Positions 52,914 through 63,956 of a DNA stretch of 64,000 bases are shown piece after piece (position 1 is the stretch's first letter; each line of letters opens with the position of its first letter). The notes below the pieces were generated by a model, which had not been told where the DNA came from, made no database searches, and saw nothing but the letters and a program-made list of their open reading frames with translations. The DNA comes from Pyxidicoccus trucidator (GTDB taxonomy: Bacteria; Myxococcota; Myxococcia; Myxococcales; Myxococcaceae): contig NZ_JAAIXZ010000002.1 of the NCBI RefSeq assembly GCF_010894435.1, forward strand, positions 372,001 to 436,000. Reading direction: 5' to 3'. The translations under genes and the position numbers were made by a program.

Positions 52914-54029
52914 CTAGTCGTTCTTCGCGACGTAGTTGAAGATGGCCGCGTAGAACTCCATCTCGTCGAACGTGTCCGGCCCCAGGCCGATGACGTCCAG
53001 GTGGTCCTGGTTGATGAGGGACGACGAGGAGGTCATCTGGAGGGAGCTCGGCGCGTTCATGTTCGCGACGTAGCCCAGCGCCGAGTCGATGGAGATGGAG
53101 TTGAGGGTGAACAGCTGCTCGGTGTAGCGCAGCCGGTAGCCCATCTGCTGGGAGTTGATGCCGACGAGCCCGTCGTCATCGTCCTCCGCCTTCCAGCCGT
53201 CGCCCTTGCCGGCCGCGCCGTCATTCTCACAGTCGTCGACGCAGTAGCCGTCGCCGTCGATGTCGAAGAAGAAGCCGCGCAGCAGGTACAGCGCGGGGTT
53301 CACGCTGAGGCCGGACTGGGCGGTCATCAGCGACGCGTAGTGGGACGCGTAGGACGCGCTGACCGGGTAGTTCGTGTTGAACAGCTTCGCCCCCGTCGCC
53401 TTGCCGTCGTTCGGGTCATAGTCGTTGTAGACGAGCGCCTTGGTGGCCGCGTAGCCGTCATTGCCCGGCCCGTAGACGACGCTGCCGTAGATGCGGAACA
53501 GGGCGTCGATGACGCTGGTGACGCCGGGGCCCAGGTCGAGGATGAACTTGGCGACGGGCGAGCCGCGGTGGGGCGAGGAGACGCTCAGCAGCACCTTGAC
53601 CACCGCGTAGCCCTTGCGCTCGCGCAGCACGCGCGCCGCCTTGCGGGCGTCGATGCCGCCCTGCGAGTGGCCGACGAGGTTTACGTGCGCGACGCCCGCG
53701 CTGGCCATGTAGCTCTCGATGTCATTGGCCAGCTCGAGGCCGCGGACATCCGAGCTCTGGAGCGGCTGCACCGTGGCGACGAAGGAGCGCTGGCCGCTAT
53801 TGATGTCGCCGTTGCAGCTCACCTCGAGGAACTCGTTGCAGGGGTCTCCGACGAAGGTGCCGTAGTCGTCGCCCCAGTAGTCCAGGCCGAGGATGTTGTC
53901 GAAGCCGCCCAGGCCGTGCGCGAACACGACGGGGTACGTCGTCCGCTCCGCTGCGGCGGAAGCGGGGAGGGACAGTCCGAGGAGGCCCAGGGCCAGGACT
54001 GCCAGGAATGGGGTGCGCTGCTGCTTCAT
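52914..54029 (-). CDS. secreted triacylglycerol lipase (family I.1/I.2-like)
   Basis: A 371-residue secreted lipase. Signal peptide about 1-25 (LPASA-AAE). YPVVFAHGLGGFDNILG is the oxyanion-hole segment; VNLVGHSQGGIDARKAA carries the nucleophile Ser near residue 119, and the catalytic His is in INQDHLDVIGL near 345. Cysteines in FDPCNEFLEVSCNGD and YCVDDCENDG may form disulfides, and the Asp-rich segment DGDGYCVDDCENDG looks calcium-binding. Longer than Pseudomonas LipA (about 310), mainly through that insert. AAGGAG lies 5 bases before ATG 54027-54029. Its foldase is the next gene. Export is likely via type II secretion. Confidence 0.92.
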   Translation of the reverse strand: MKQQRTPFLAVLALGLLGLSLPASAAAERTTYPVVFAHGLGGFDNILGLDYWGDDYGTFVGDPCNEFLEVSCNGDINSGQRSFVATVQPLQSSDVRGLELANDIESYMASAGVAHVNLVGHSQGGIDARKAARVLRERKGYAVVKVLLSVSSPHRGSPVAKFILDLGPGVTSVIDALFRIYGSVVYGPGNDGYAATKALVYNDYDPNDGKATGAKLFNTNYPVSASYASHYASLMTAQSGLSVNPALYLLRGFFFDIDGDGYCVDDCENDGAAGKGDGWKAEDDDDGLVGINSQQMGYRLRYTEQLFTLNSISIDSALGYVANMNAPSSLQMTSSSSLINQDHLDVIGLGPDTFDEMEFYAAIFNYVAKND

Positions 54030-54505
54030 GATGACTCCTTCACGCGGGGGATGAGGCACTGCACACCGCGACGGTTCAGCACCGTCAGGTCCTCGGGACC
54101 GCGTGGCTGGAGGCAAATGCAGACGCGTCTCAGCCTTCCACAAAAACACGGCGAGTCCCGAACACCCGGAGTCCTAGTGCCCGGAGTTGATTCCCCAGTC
54201 AATGCGCTGCGCCGTGTTATCGGCTGGCGCCGTGCGTCAGACAACGCGTGTCTCGTACCGGAGGGAGGGATTGCGCGGTGCGTCGTGTGTTCATGGCGCG
54301 ATGCATCGCTCCGCGCCGCAGTGATTACGGGCTCTTGTGCTGGAATACGGAGAGAGTGTGATGCGCCGAGTCATCGGGCGTTTGTGTCGCAGTGCGTCGG
54401 CGGGAGAAGGAGGCCTGGCACCCCCTTGCGGGGCGGGCGCGTGTGGAACGGGTCCTGAGCGAGAGATGCGCTGGCGGCTCGACGAGCGGATGGGGGCTCG
54501 TTGGG

Positions 54506-54577
54506 CTGCGGCGTGAGTGGGGCTTCGCGGATGAGCCGCTGGAGCGCGTGGCGGGCTTCGTTGCCTGGCAGGAGGCT
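54506..54577 (+). pseudogene. decayed partial copy of the downstream 54746 gene
   Basis: This stretch encodes LRREWGFADEPLERVAGFV and on to WQEA, which parallels LRELIFADESLEGVARFV and on to EQEA at 54845-54913 inside the next gene, in the same frame and with strong base identity. The surroundings (54030-54505 and 54578-54745) show no ribosome site or conserved sequence that I recognise, apart from the leader regions of the lipase (minus) and the next gene (plus). It looks like the remnant of a tandem paralogue. Confidence 0.55.
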
Positions 54578-54745
54578 GCGCGGTCTTCTCTCGAACTCGC
54601 TGGCTCCTCTGCGTTGGCAGGCTCTGGTGGCTCGGACGCGGCGGCGCGGGGCCTTGCCACGCAGGGGCCCGGATGGCGCGAAGGTGAGCGTCGTCTGGGG
54701 TGCGTTTCCGGCGTACCCTGCCCGCGACTCCAGACTGGAGGAAGC

Positions 54746-55561
54746 ATGGGGTGGATGGATTGGTTGAAGGGCAAGCCGTCGAAGCCGCTTGCTCCGGGAG
54801 GCGAGCAGGCCATGCCAGGCGGGGCGCGGGACATCTACGCGCCGCTGCGAGAGCTGATCTTCGCGGATGAGTCGCTGGAAGGTGTGGCCCGCTTCGTCCT
54901 CGAGCAGGAGGCGTCCGGCACGGAGGCGAAGGAGGTGTGGAAGCGCCTCGCGAAGGTGGCGGCCCAGGTCGCCCAGGGAGAGCGGCGGCCCGCCATCGAG
55001 GAGCTGTACCGCCTGTTGGAAGACGAGGGGGAGGACGCGCGCTCCTGCTTCCAGTTCTGGAACTACCTGCGTCAGCTGGGTGAGCAACCGGGGCCGGCCG
55101 TCGCCACGCGCGTCCTGGGGCTGGTCATCGAGCACTCGCGGCACGGCGGTCCGGAGATACTGTCCGCCTACTGGGATGGCAACGCGCGGTTGATGGACGC
55201 GAGCGGAGACTTCCGCATGTTCTCGGACCCCGCGCCCTTCATGGTGGCCGCGGTGAGGAGGTGGCTGCGGGTGTGCCGGCCGCTGGCGGAAGGCGTGGTG
55301 CCCATGAGCGGGCCGAGGCCGGCGCCGCCCTCCGGCTCCCGGTGCCGCATCACCGTGCTCACGCCCGGCGGCCTTCGCACGTGCGAGGGCGAGTGGGACG
55401 CGTTGTGGGCGGACGCGTTGTGCGGCCCGGTGATGGAGATGGCGGGGACGCTGACCGAGCGCCTGGTGGCGGTGCTGGAGGATAACGGGACGTGGAGGAG
55501 CGGCGTGGTGCCCTTGTCCAGGAGTGGAGGACGGGGCACGGGCAGCTCGCGGGTGCATTGA
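54746..55561 (+). CDS. conserved hypothetical protein
   Basis: A 271-residue soluble protein with no recognised family. It begins MGWMDWLKGKPSKPL and has an acidic helical N-terminal half (LRELIFADESLEGVARFVL, RPAIEELYRLLEDEGEDAR). Aromatic/charged segments SCFQFWNYLRQL and ILSAYWDGNARLMDASGDF follow, and the C-terminal third is beta-rich (CRITVLTPGGLRTCEGEWD). ATG 54746 has GGAGG 4 bases upstream and is preferred to the longer open frame, which would add the decayed partial copy. Function unknown. Confidence 0.68.
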   Translation: MGWMDWLKGKPSKPLAPGGEQAMPGGARDIYAPLRELIFADESLEGVARFVLEQEASGTEAKEVWKRLAKVAAQVAQGERRPAIEELYRLLEDEGEDARSCFQFWNYLRQLGEQPGPAVATRVLGLVIEHSRHGGPEILSAYWDGNARLMDASGDFRMFSDPAPFMVAAVRRWLRVCRPLAEGVVPMSGPRPAPPSGSRCRITVLTPGGLRTCEGEWDALWADALCGPVMEMAGTLTERLVAVLEDNGTWRSGVVPLSRSGGRGTGSSRVH

Positions 55562-55606
55562 GGCGCTGGCGCCCTGACCCCGTCGGCGGAGGGCGTGGGC
55601 GGAGAG

Positions 55607-55714
55607 CAGGTGGAGTACCCGCCCTTCGTGCTCAAGGACAAGCGGGGCCATGTCATTGACGACGAGCCCTTCTACGTGGCCAACGCCCTGGTGAAGGTGC
55701 ACAGGGCTGCGCCT
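55607..55714 (+). pseudogene. unrecognised coding fragment
   Basis: Between the previous gene and the DUF2381 gene, one frame reads EYPPFVLKDKRGHVIDDEPF and YVANALVKVHRA, protein-like sequence that stops making sense after about 36 codons. No start or ribosome site is evident upstream and the rest of 55562-55848 shows nothing else. I cannot identify its parent family; it is probably a truncated gene end or start. Confidence 0.35.
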
Positions 55715-55848
55715 GCTCGCCATGGGGGACGTCTGGCCGTGACGAGGCGCCGACCTGGGGCTTCCACGCCGCGTCCAGACCTGCTCGCCAGGGATTCTCT
55801 CCGTGTCGCCGGCCTCTGGTAGCGTCCGACGCTGGAGGTTGACCCTGG

Positions 55849-56829
55849 ATGTCCCTACCTTGCTCGTGGGTTGCCGTATTGGTGGTGCTCGTGGGCACCG
55901 AAGCCGCTGCGCAGCCGCGCGTGGACGGACGGCGGAAGGCGGAGCAGGTCATCGTCCTGCGCGCAGGCGAAGCGCTGGCCGCACACGTGCTCCGGGTGGC
56001 GCCGGACGCGGCGACCCTGGTCCTCTTCGACGCGCCGGTGGTGCGTGAATCGGTGGATTCCCTGTCGCTCCAGTCCTTTGAGCGCGCCGAGGTGACGGAA
56101 CGTTCGCTCGTGCTCCGGCCAGCAGAGGAACTGCGCCCAGGTACCTCCCTGCGCCTCACGGTGCGCTTCGCGGACGGCAAGGCGCCGAGGCAGGTGGAAT
56201 TCGAGCTCACTTCGGACCCGGACGCGGTGGACACGCAGGTGGAGGTGCGGCGCGGGGAGAAGTCGGAAGCGCAGCTGGTCGCGGCCCTGGCAGAGCTGCG
56301 CGGGCGCTGTGCCGTGACGGAGGCCGCACTGGCGCCCCTGCGCACCCGATGCGCCCGGGCGGGGCTGGCCGGCCTCTTCGTCTCCGGCGAGTTGGACCGG
56401 GAATGGGGCGTGACGGCCCACCGCCCCGAGAGGCGGGCCGAGGCGCAGGGCGTCAGGGATGCGGAGCAAGCCACCGTGTTCCGCACCGGCGGCACGGTCA
56501 TGGTGGGGATGGGACTGGAAAACCCGCTCGGGCAGCGCCCATGGGCGGCGGACTCGGCGCGGCTGGTGCGGCTGGACGCGGAGGGCCGGCCGCTGGAGGA
56601 GGCCCGACGGCTGCCCGTCGCCCTGGAGCCAGAGCGGGTGGGGCCTGGCGAGAGCGCGTGGGTGGCGGTGCAGTGGGAGGAGCCCCTGGAGGCTCCCGCC
56701 GCCGCGGTGCGGCTGGAGGTGATGGACGCCCATGGCCGGGGCCTGCGGTGGGAGCGGCTGGAGATTGTGCCTGCGGTGGCGGAGCCCCCCATGGCCCCGC
56801 GCTCGCGGGGCCGGAAGGTGGCGCCATGA
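55849..56829 (+). CDS. DUF2381 (TIGR02268) family exported protein
   Basis: A 326-residue protein with a short signal peptide (about 1-21, ending GTEAAAQ). The body is two beta-rich halves: QVIVLRAGEALAAHVLRVAPDAATLVLFDAPV opens the first, and EVRRGEKSEAQLVAALAELRGRC with paired Cys (near 150 and 165) the second; this is the DUF2381 pattern, a paralogous family of Myxococcaceae. It ends in an ATGA overlap with the kinase gene, and DUF2381 genes are commonly paired with Ser/Thr kinases, so it may act with the kinase's extracytoplasmic C-terminal domain. Start ATG 55849 with GGAGG 10 bases upstream. Confidence 0.85.
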   Translation: MSLPCSWVAVLVVLVGTEAAAQPRVDGRRKAEQVIVLRAGEALAAHVLRVAPDAATLVLFDAPVVRESVDSLSLQSFERAEVTERSLVLRPAEELRPGTSLRLTVRFADGKAPRQVEFELTSDPDAVDTQVEVRRGEKSEAQLVAALAELRGRCAVTEAALAPLRTRCARAGLAGLFVSGELDREWGVTAHRPERRAEAQGVRDAEQATVFRTGGTVMVGMGLENPLGQRPWAADSARLVRLDAEGRPLEEARRLPVALEPERVGPGESAWVAVQWEEPLEAPAAAVRLEVMDAHGRGLRWERLEIVPAVAEPPMAPRSRGRKVAP

Positions 56830-58880
56830 GGGGGGGCCGAGGAGGCGGGGTGGCGCCGGGGACGCGGGGGCTGTCGCCGCTGACGTTGCCGGAGGGGACG
56901 CGGGTGGGGCGCTGGCGGGTGGTGCGGCAGGTGGGCCAGGGCGGCTTCGGCACGGTGTACGCGGTGCGCGAGGCGGACGCCGCGGCCGGGCCGCTGTACG
57001 CGCTGAAGCTGGCGCAGACGCCGGAGGACGCGGGCTTCGGACGCGAGGCGCAGGCGCTGCGACGGATGAGTCACCCGGGCGTGGTGCGGCTGGTGGAGGA
57101 GGGGCTGTGGGAGGCGGGGGCGGCGGGACACCCATACCTGGTGCTGGAGTACGCGCACGGCGAGGGCCTCTACCGCTGGGCCTGGCTGCGCAACCCCACC
57201 GCGCGGCAGGTGGCCGGGCTGCTGCTGCAGGTGGCCGAGGCGCTGGAGGCGGCCCACGCGGTGGGCGTGCTGCACCGAGACTTCAAGGGCGGCAATGTGG
57301 TGGTGGGGCCGGGCCCGCGCGCGCGGGTGCTGGACTGGGGCGCGGGCCTGCACCCCGAGGCGGAGGCCCTCACCTGCACCGGGCGCATGCCGCCGGGCAC
57401 GCCCCTCTACTACAGCCCCCAGGTCGTGCGCTGGCGAGCGCGCGCCCTGCGCGGCGGAGGCGGGCGTTACCCGTACACGGTGGCGGACGAGTTGTACGCG
57501 GTGGGCGTCACCTTCCACCGGGTGCTGGCGGACGAGTACCCGCCGCTGCGGCTGGAGGACCTGGAGGACGAGGACGGCCTGGAGGCGCTGGCCTCCGGGC
57601 CGCCGGCCCTGCCCAACCCGCGCGTGCCCCCGGCGCTGGCGGCGCTCGTCATGGAACTGCTGGCGCCCCGGCCCGAGGCGCGCCCGGCCAGCATGGCCGC
57701 GCTGGCCGCCCGGGTGCGCGGGGCGCTGGAGGGCGCGGGGGCGGCGTGGGACGCGCCCCTCTTCGAGTGGTACTCCGGCCCTGAGAGCCAGTCGCGCACC
57801 ACGGACGAGGACGGCGGGTGGGGGCCGGTGGCGCCCGGCGACGAGGCCGCCCTCCTCAAGGACCGGTGGCGGCGGCCCGAGGCGCAGGCGGACAGGGCCG
57901 CCGCGCGCTGGCTTCGGCGGCGTCACCCGCAGGCGCTGGCCGTGCAGGAAGCGGACGCGGCGGCGCAAGCCGCTTCCGAGGCCCGCGTCCCCGCCCCGGC
58001 GTCCTCGCCGGTGGAGGCGAAGGCCGGGGCGCGTCCGTCCCCGACAGTCCCGCCCCAGCCGCCCCTGTCGGCGCCAACGGCGGCGCCCCCGCTGGCGGCC
58101 AGTGGAGGCCCGGCCGCGCCTCAGGCGGAGCCGGTGGCGCCGGGGGCCGTGCCTGCTCCACCTGGGCATCGGGGCCGGAGCCTGGCCGTGGGCGCGGTGC
58201 TGCTGGCGGCGGTGGTGGGCGCGCTGGTGCTGGGGCGCTCCCGGGTGCCGCCCGCTTCCGGTCCCGTTGAGGCGGTGGACGCCAAAGTGGCGCCTGCGCC
58301 CAGGCCCCACCATGCTGCCGCCGAGGGGGCGGCTCCCGCTTCCTCTCCGCCCCCTTCTCCCCTGGAGCCCGCCATGCCCACCGCCTCCGCCCCGCCCGGC
58401 CCCGGACCGGGCCTCGTCTCCACCCTCAAGCGCGGCGTGGTGGCCGGTTGCGCCGCGGCCACCCTGGCCTGCCCGGGCCCCCAGGTGCGGCCCACGCCCG
58501 GCACGCCCTGTCCGGAGGGGGCGCTCGAGGCCATGAGGGAGCTCCGGCTCAACGTGGGGCGGCAGGTCAACATCTACGTGAACAAGGACAAGCCCGGCAG
58601 CGCGTCCGATCCGCTCTTCGTGCGCGACGGCGACATCGTCAGCCGCGTCTTCAGAAGCTCCTCGCTGCCGGACGGCACGCTGATAGAGGGCCGGCTGTGG
58701 ACGCGGGGAGAAAGAATCTTTGGCCGCTACACGGCGCTGGAGCTGCCCAACGGGCGGCGCTACCCCGTCTGCCTCGTGCTGTGCAATGAGCGAGGCTGCC
58801 TGAAGCACTCCGCGTCCACGCCGGAGGCCCCCGCCCTCGCATTCGCGGAGGTCTTCAAGGTGGTGGACGTCTTCCCCTGA
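56826..58880 (+). CDS. transmembrane Ser/Thr protein kinase (Hanks type)
   Basis: A 684-residue membrane kinase. Kinase domain about 27-310: Gly loop VGQGGFGTVY near 36-45, ATP Lys in YALKLA near 60, catalytic loop LHRDFKGGNVVV near 149 (Asp, Lys and Asn all present) and DWG instead of DFG near 170. After an Ala/Pro-rich region (about 370-450) comes one transmembrane helix (GAVLLAAVVGALVLG, about 455-470). An outer domain (about 540-684) contains Cys in ATLACPGP, GTPCPEGALE and VCLVLCNERGC. It is translationally coupled to the upstream DUF2381 gene, a known combination in this family. Likely senses an envelope signal; substrates unknown. Confidence 0.9.
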   Translation: MRGGRGGGVAPGTRGLSPLTLPEGTRVGRWRVVRQVGQGGFGTVYAVREADAAAGPLYALKLAQTPEDAGFGREAQALRRMSHPGVVRLVEEGLWEAGAAGHPYLVLEYAHGEGLYRWAWLRNPTARQVAGLLLQVAEALEAAHAVGVLHRDFKGGNVVVGPGPRARVLDWGAGLHPEAEALTCTGRMPPGTPLYYSPQVVRWRARALRGGGGRYPYTVADELYAVGVTFHRVLADEYPPLRLEDLEDEDGLEALASGPPALPNPRVPPALAALVMELLAPRPEARPASMAALAARVRGALEGAGAAWDAPLFEWYSGPESQSRTTDEDGGWGPVAPGDEAALLKDRWRRPEAQADRAAARWLRRRHPQALAVQEADAAAQAASEARVPAPASSPVEAKAGARPSPTVPPQPPLSAPTAAPPLAASGGPAAPQAEPVAPGAVPAPPGHRGRSLAVGAVLLAAVVGALVLGRSRVPPASGPVEAVDAKVAPAPRPHHAAAEGAAPASSPPPSPLEPAMPTASAPPGPGPGLVSTLKRGVVAGCAAATLACPGPQVRPTPGTPCPEGALEAMRELRLNVGRQVNIYVNKDKPGSASDPLFVRDGDIVSRVFRSSSLPDGTLIEGRLWTRGERIFGRYTALELPNGRRYPVCLVLCNERGCLKHSASTPEAPALAFAEVFKVVDVFP

Positions 58881-59056
58881 GCGCCTGGCGGCCCTGGATG
58901 TAAAGCCCTTTTGCAGAAACGGGCACGCTGGCGCGAGGACGCGAAAGTGGAGACGTAGGACCCACCACGTCATTCCGCCCGCGACGCCCTCATGGGTAGT
59001 CTCTTGTTGCCCGGTCGCGGTGGCTGTCCGCGCGGGTAGCAAGGAGTCCGCACGTC

Positions 59057-60214
59057 ATGGCTGGAACGAGGAGCCCTGGAAGTGAAGGCGACGTTCTCCT
59101 GCGGGATGGGGACGCCATCTACGAGTTGGAGAGGGATTGGGGGCAGGACGCGCACGGCGTGAGGCGGCTGCTGGCGCGGCGCACCCAGGGGGGCACGAAC
59201 GAGCTCCGCCTGCTCAAGTGGCTGGCCCTCCCCGAGGGGACTCCGCCCGCCCCGGAGGTGGCGCGGGCGCGGCGGCTCCTGGAGGCATCGGTCCGGCTCG
59301 CCGGCTACCTCCAGCACCCGTCCATTGCCCGGGTGTACGGCCTGCGCACCGTCCCTGGGGCGCTGCTCGTGGAGGAGGAGTACGTGCCGGGCCTGTCCCT
59401 GGACGACCTGGTGACGGTGAAGCTGGCCCGGGGCAGCGCATTCCCGGAGTCCTTCCTGGTGCACGTGGGGCTCCAGGTCGCCGTGGCGCTCGCCCACGCC
59501 CATGCGCGGACCGACGAGCGGGGCGTGCCGCTGGGCATCATCCACCGGGACCTCCACCCGTGCGGCATCCGCGTGCGTCCGGACGGCCAGGTGAAGCTGA
59601 CGGACTTCGGGCTTTCCTGGTCGCGCCTGCCAGGCCGGAAGGACACCACCGTGGTTCATCCCCGGGGCGCGCTCTACTTCACCGCGCCCGAGGCCCTCTT
59701 CCTGGACGACGTGGACCCGCGCGCGGACCTCTTCTCCGTGGGGGCCGTGCTGCTGGAGCTGGCCACCGGGCGCAACCTCTACAACCGCCCCGACGTGCTG
59801 GAGTCCCGGCTGGGCAAGCGGCTGAAGAAGACGGACCGGGCGCGCATCGCCCGAGGGCTGGAAGCAGTCAAGGCCGCGGGACTGTCACTGGGGACCTACC
59901 GGGACGTGGCCCTCCAGGCAGCCACCTTCCAGCCCGAGGACGTCGAGCGTCTATCGGGAGGCTTGTCACCCCCGCTGCGAGGCCTCCTCCAGACGCTGTT
60001 GCGGAGGGCCCCGGCCGAGCGCCACGCCACGGCGAACGTGCTGGTGGTGGACCTGCGCGCGCTGCACGAACAGCAGGGCCCGTATTCGAACGCCGAGGCC
60101 GCGGAGGCCGTGCGCCGGGCACTGTCCGGCGCGGGGCGGAAGCTCATCGACTCCGAGCTGTGGGGCGACCTTCGCGCCGCCCTCGGCCCGGATGAAGTCA
60201 GCACCGGGCCCTGA
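59057..60214 (+). CDS. Ser/Thr kinase-like protein, probable pseudokinase
   Basis: A 385-residue cytoplasmic protein with a kinase-like fold. VRRLLARRTQ and LRLLKWLALP supply a poor Gly loop but a plausible ATP Lys. GIIHRDLHPCGIRV near 160-170 has HRD, yet the catalytic Lys and the metal-binding Asn of the HRDLKPxN loop are His and Gly. KLTDFGLSWS near 183 keeps DFG. FTAPEALF and the DPRADLFSVGAVLLELATGRN region match kinase subdomains VIII-IX. No membrane helix. Loss of the loop Asn suggests weak or no phosphotransfer, so a scaffold or regulatory role is likely. ATG 59057, 176 bases after the previous kinase gene. Confidence 0.82.
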   Translation: MAGTRSPGSEGDVLLRDGDAIYELERDWGQDAHGVRRLLARRTQGGTNELRLLKWLALPEGTPPAPEVARARRLLEASVRLAGYLQHPSIARVYGLRTVPGALLVEEEYVPGLSLDDLVTVKLARGSAFPESFLVHVGLQVAVALAHAHARTDERGVPLGIIHRDLHPCGIRVRPDGQVKLTDFGLSWSRLPGRKDTTVVHPRGALYFTAPEALFLDDVDPRADLFSVGAVLLELATGRNLYNRPDVLESRLGKRLKKTDRARIARGLEAVKAAGLSLGTYRDVALQAATFQPEDVERLSGGLSPPLRGLLQTLLRRAPAERHATANVLVVDLRALHEQQGPYSNAEAAEAVRRALSGAGRKLIDSELWGDLRAALGPDEVSTGP

Positions 60215-60217
60215 CGC

Positions 60218-60690
60218 TCAGGGCTTCCCGCGCCTCACCAGCGGCAGGCCAGCCTGGGAGTACGTCCGCTTCTCGCGCACGCGCCCGTCCACCCAGTGAA
60301 ACACGTCCAGCCCGTACCAGCCGAAGTCCCGTCCATACAGCAGCCGGTACAGGAGCTGCTTCGGGCCGCCCGTCAGGGACACCTCGTGCTGGCAGCGCCA
60401 GCGCAGCACGACCTTGCCCGCGGGCACGTCCACCACCAGGTCCTCGGTGAGGAAGCGCATGGTGCCGAAGTCCCCGCGGAACTGCGCCTCGAAGGCGGCG
60501 CGCACCTCCGCGAGGCCCCGGCACTGCTTCCCGTCGAACGTCACGTAGAGCGCGTCCGGCTCGAAGTACGTCATCACCGCGTTCAAGTCATTGCGGTTGA
60601 ACGCATCGGTGAAGGCCAGCACCCCCTCCTCCAAGGCGCGACGGCCGGCATCAGCGCCGGCCGCGGCAGGAGGGGACGCTGGCCCCTGGC

Positions 60691-60694
<4 letters not shown>
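60218..60694 (-). CDS. SnoaL/NTF2-like protein
   Basis: A 158-residue protein of the NTF2-like fold. A helix (LEEGVLAFTDAFNRNDLNAVMTYFEPDALYV) is followed by AEVRAAFEAQFRGDF and antiparallel strands (VVLRWRCQHEVSLTG, WYGLDVFHWVDGRV), typical of SnoaL-like proteins that bind small ligands or act as isomerases/cyclases. Start taken as GTG 60692-60694, whose codon overlaps the glgP stop as GTGA; longer frames run into glgP antiframe sequence. Overlap suggests translational coupling to glgP, though a link to glycogen metabolism is not otherwise evident. Confidence 0.75.
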
Positions 60695-63207
<2,513 letters not shown>

Positions 63208-63341
63208 TGGGTAGGGAATCCTCCGGGAGACCTTCATTTATCGCGATTGGACCCACGGGCTCCACTGCCGTGTGGGGACTCTGGTACAAGACGCCTGCAA
63301 GGTCAGCGGGCCTGCACTCCTCAGCCTGGAGACTCTCCTCG

Positions 63342-63929
63342 ATGCCCAGCGACAAGAGCGAACTTGCCCAGCGGATCGCACTGACGCGCTCCGAGCACAC
63401 CGTGCGGGGCTTCATCTTCAACTCCCTGCTCGCCCTCGTCTCCGGGCGGGCGGGCAGCGAGGCCACGGCCCGGCTGGCCGAAGAGGTGAGGCTGAAGAGG
63501 CCCATCGACTTCTTCTCCTATCCGGCGGTGGACTTCCTGCGCCTGCTCTACGGCGCGGTAGACGTGCTGGAGCCGTACTACGGCTCCCTGGACGACACCT
63601 TCCGGGCCTGCGGGGCCGCCACCGTCTCCGGCTTCTTCGAGTCCCACGTGGGCAACACGCTGTCCAAGCTGGTGGGGCGGGGGGACCCGAAGCGGGCCTT
63701 CTCCAGCACCTCCACCGTCTACAAGACGCTGGTGAGCTACGGCTCCCACGACTGCGAGCCGCTCGAGGGGCGGCGGGTGAAGATTGTCTTCCGCGGGGAC
63801 ATGCAGCCCATGCTCTTCCACGAGGGCAGCCTGAGGGCCGCGCTGATGGCGGTGGGCGGGGGCCAGCAGAGCACGGTGGAGGGCACCGCCCGCGCGCTGG
63901 ACCACGCGGAGTTCCTGGTGCGCTGGTAG
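63342..63929 (+). CDS. DUF2378 (TIGR02265) family protein
   Basis: A 195-residue soluble protein of a paralogous family first defined in Myxococcus xanthus. It opens MPSDKSELAQRIALTRSEHTVRG and has a conserved helical core (VRLKRPIDFFSYPAVDFLRLLYGA, then AATVSGFFESHVGNTLSKLV) and a C-terminal strand region (RRVKIVFRGDMQPMLFHEG). No biochemical role is known for the family. ATG 63342 was preferred over the frame reaching back into the glgP leader. The region between the divergent starts (63208-63341) must hold both promoters. Confidence 0.88.
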   Translation: MPSDKSELAQRIALTRSEHTVRGFIFNSLLALVSGRAGSEATARLAEEVRLKRPIDFFSYPAVDFLRLLYGAVDVLEPYYGSLDDTFRACGAATVSGFFESHVGNTLSKLVGRGDPKRAFSSTSTVYKTLVSYGSHDCEPLEGRRVKIVFRGDMQPMLFHEGSLRAALMAVGGGQQSTVEGTARALDHAEFLVRW

Positions 63930-63935
63930 TCGGCT

Positions 63936-63952
63936 CCGGGGCGAGGCCCCGG
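63936..63952. terminator. hairpin between convergent genes
   Basis: CCGGGGC (63936-63942) pairs with GCCCCGG (63946-63952) around a 3-base loop, 7 bases after the DUF2378 stop and 5 before the stop of the convergent gene. No T-tract. Confidence 0.5.
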
Positions 63953-63956
63953 CCGC

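Noticed and set aside
54392-54745. Extended N-terminus for the gene starting at 54746
   Set aside because: The added 118 residues contain a partial repeat of the gene itself, show a poor ribosome site and unnatural composition, while ATG 54746 has GGAGG.
55653-59042. 1,129-residue minus-strand frame across the DUF2381 and kinase genes
   Set aside because: Spans several real genes and their gaps, with Arg/Pro/Ala composition and no domain; a GC artefact.
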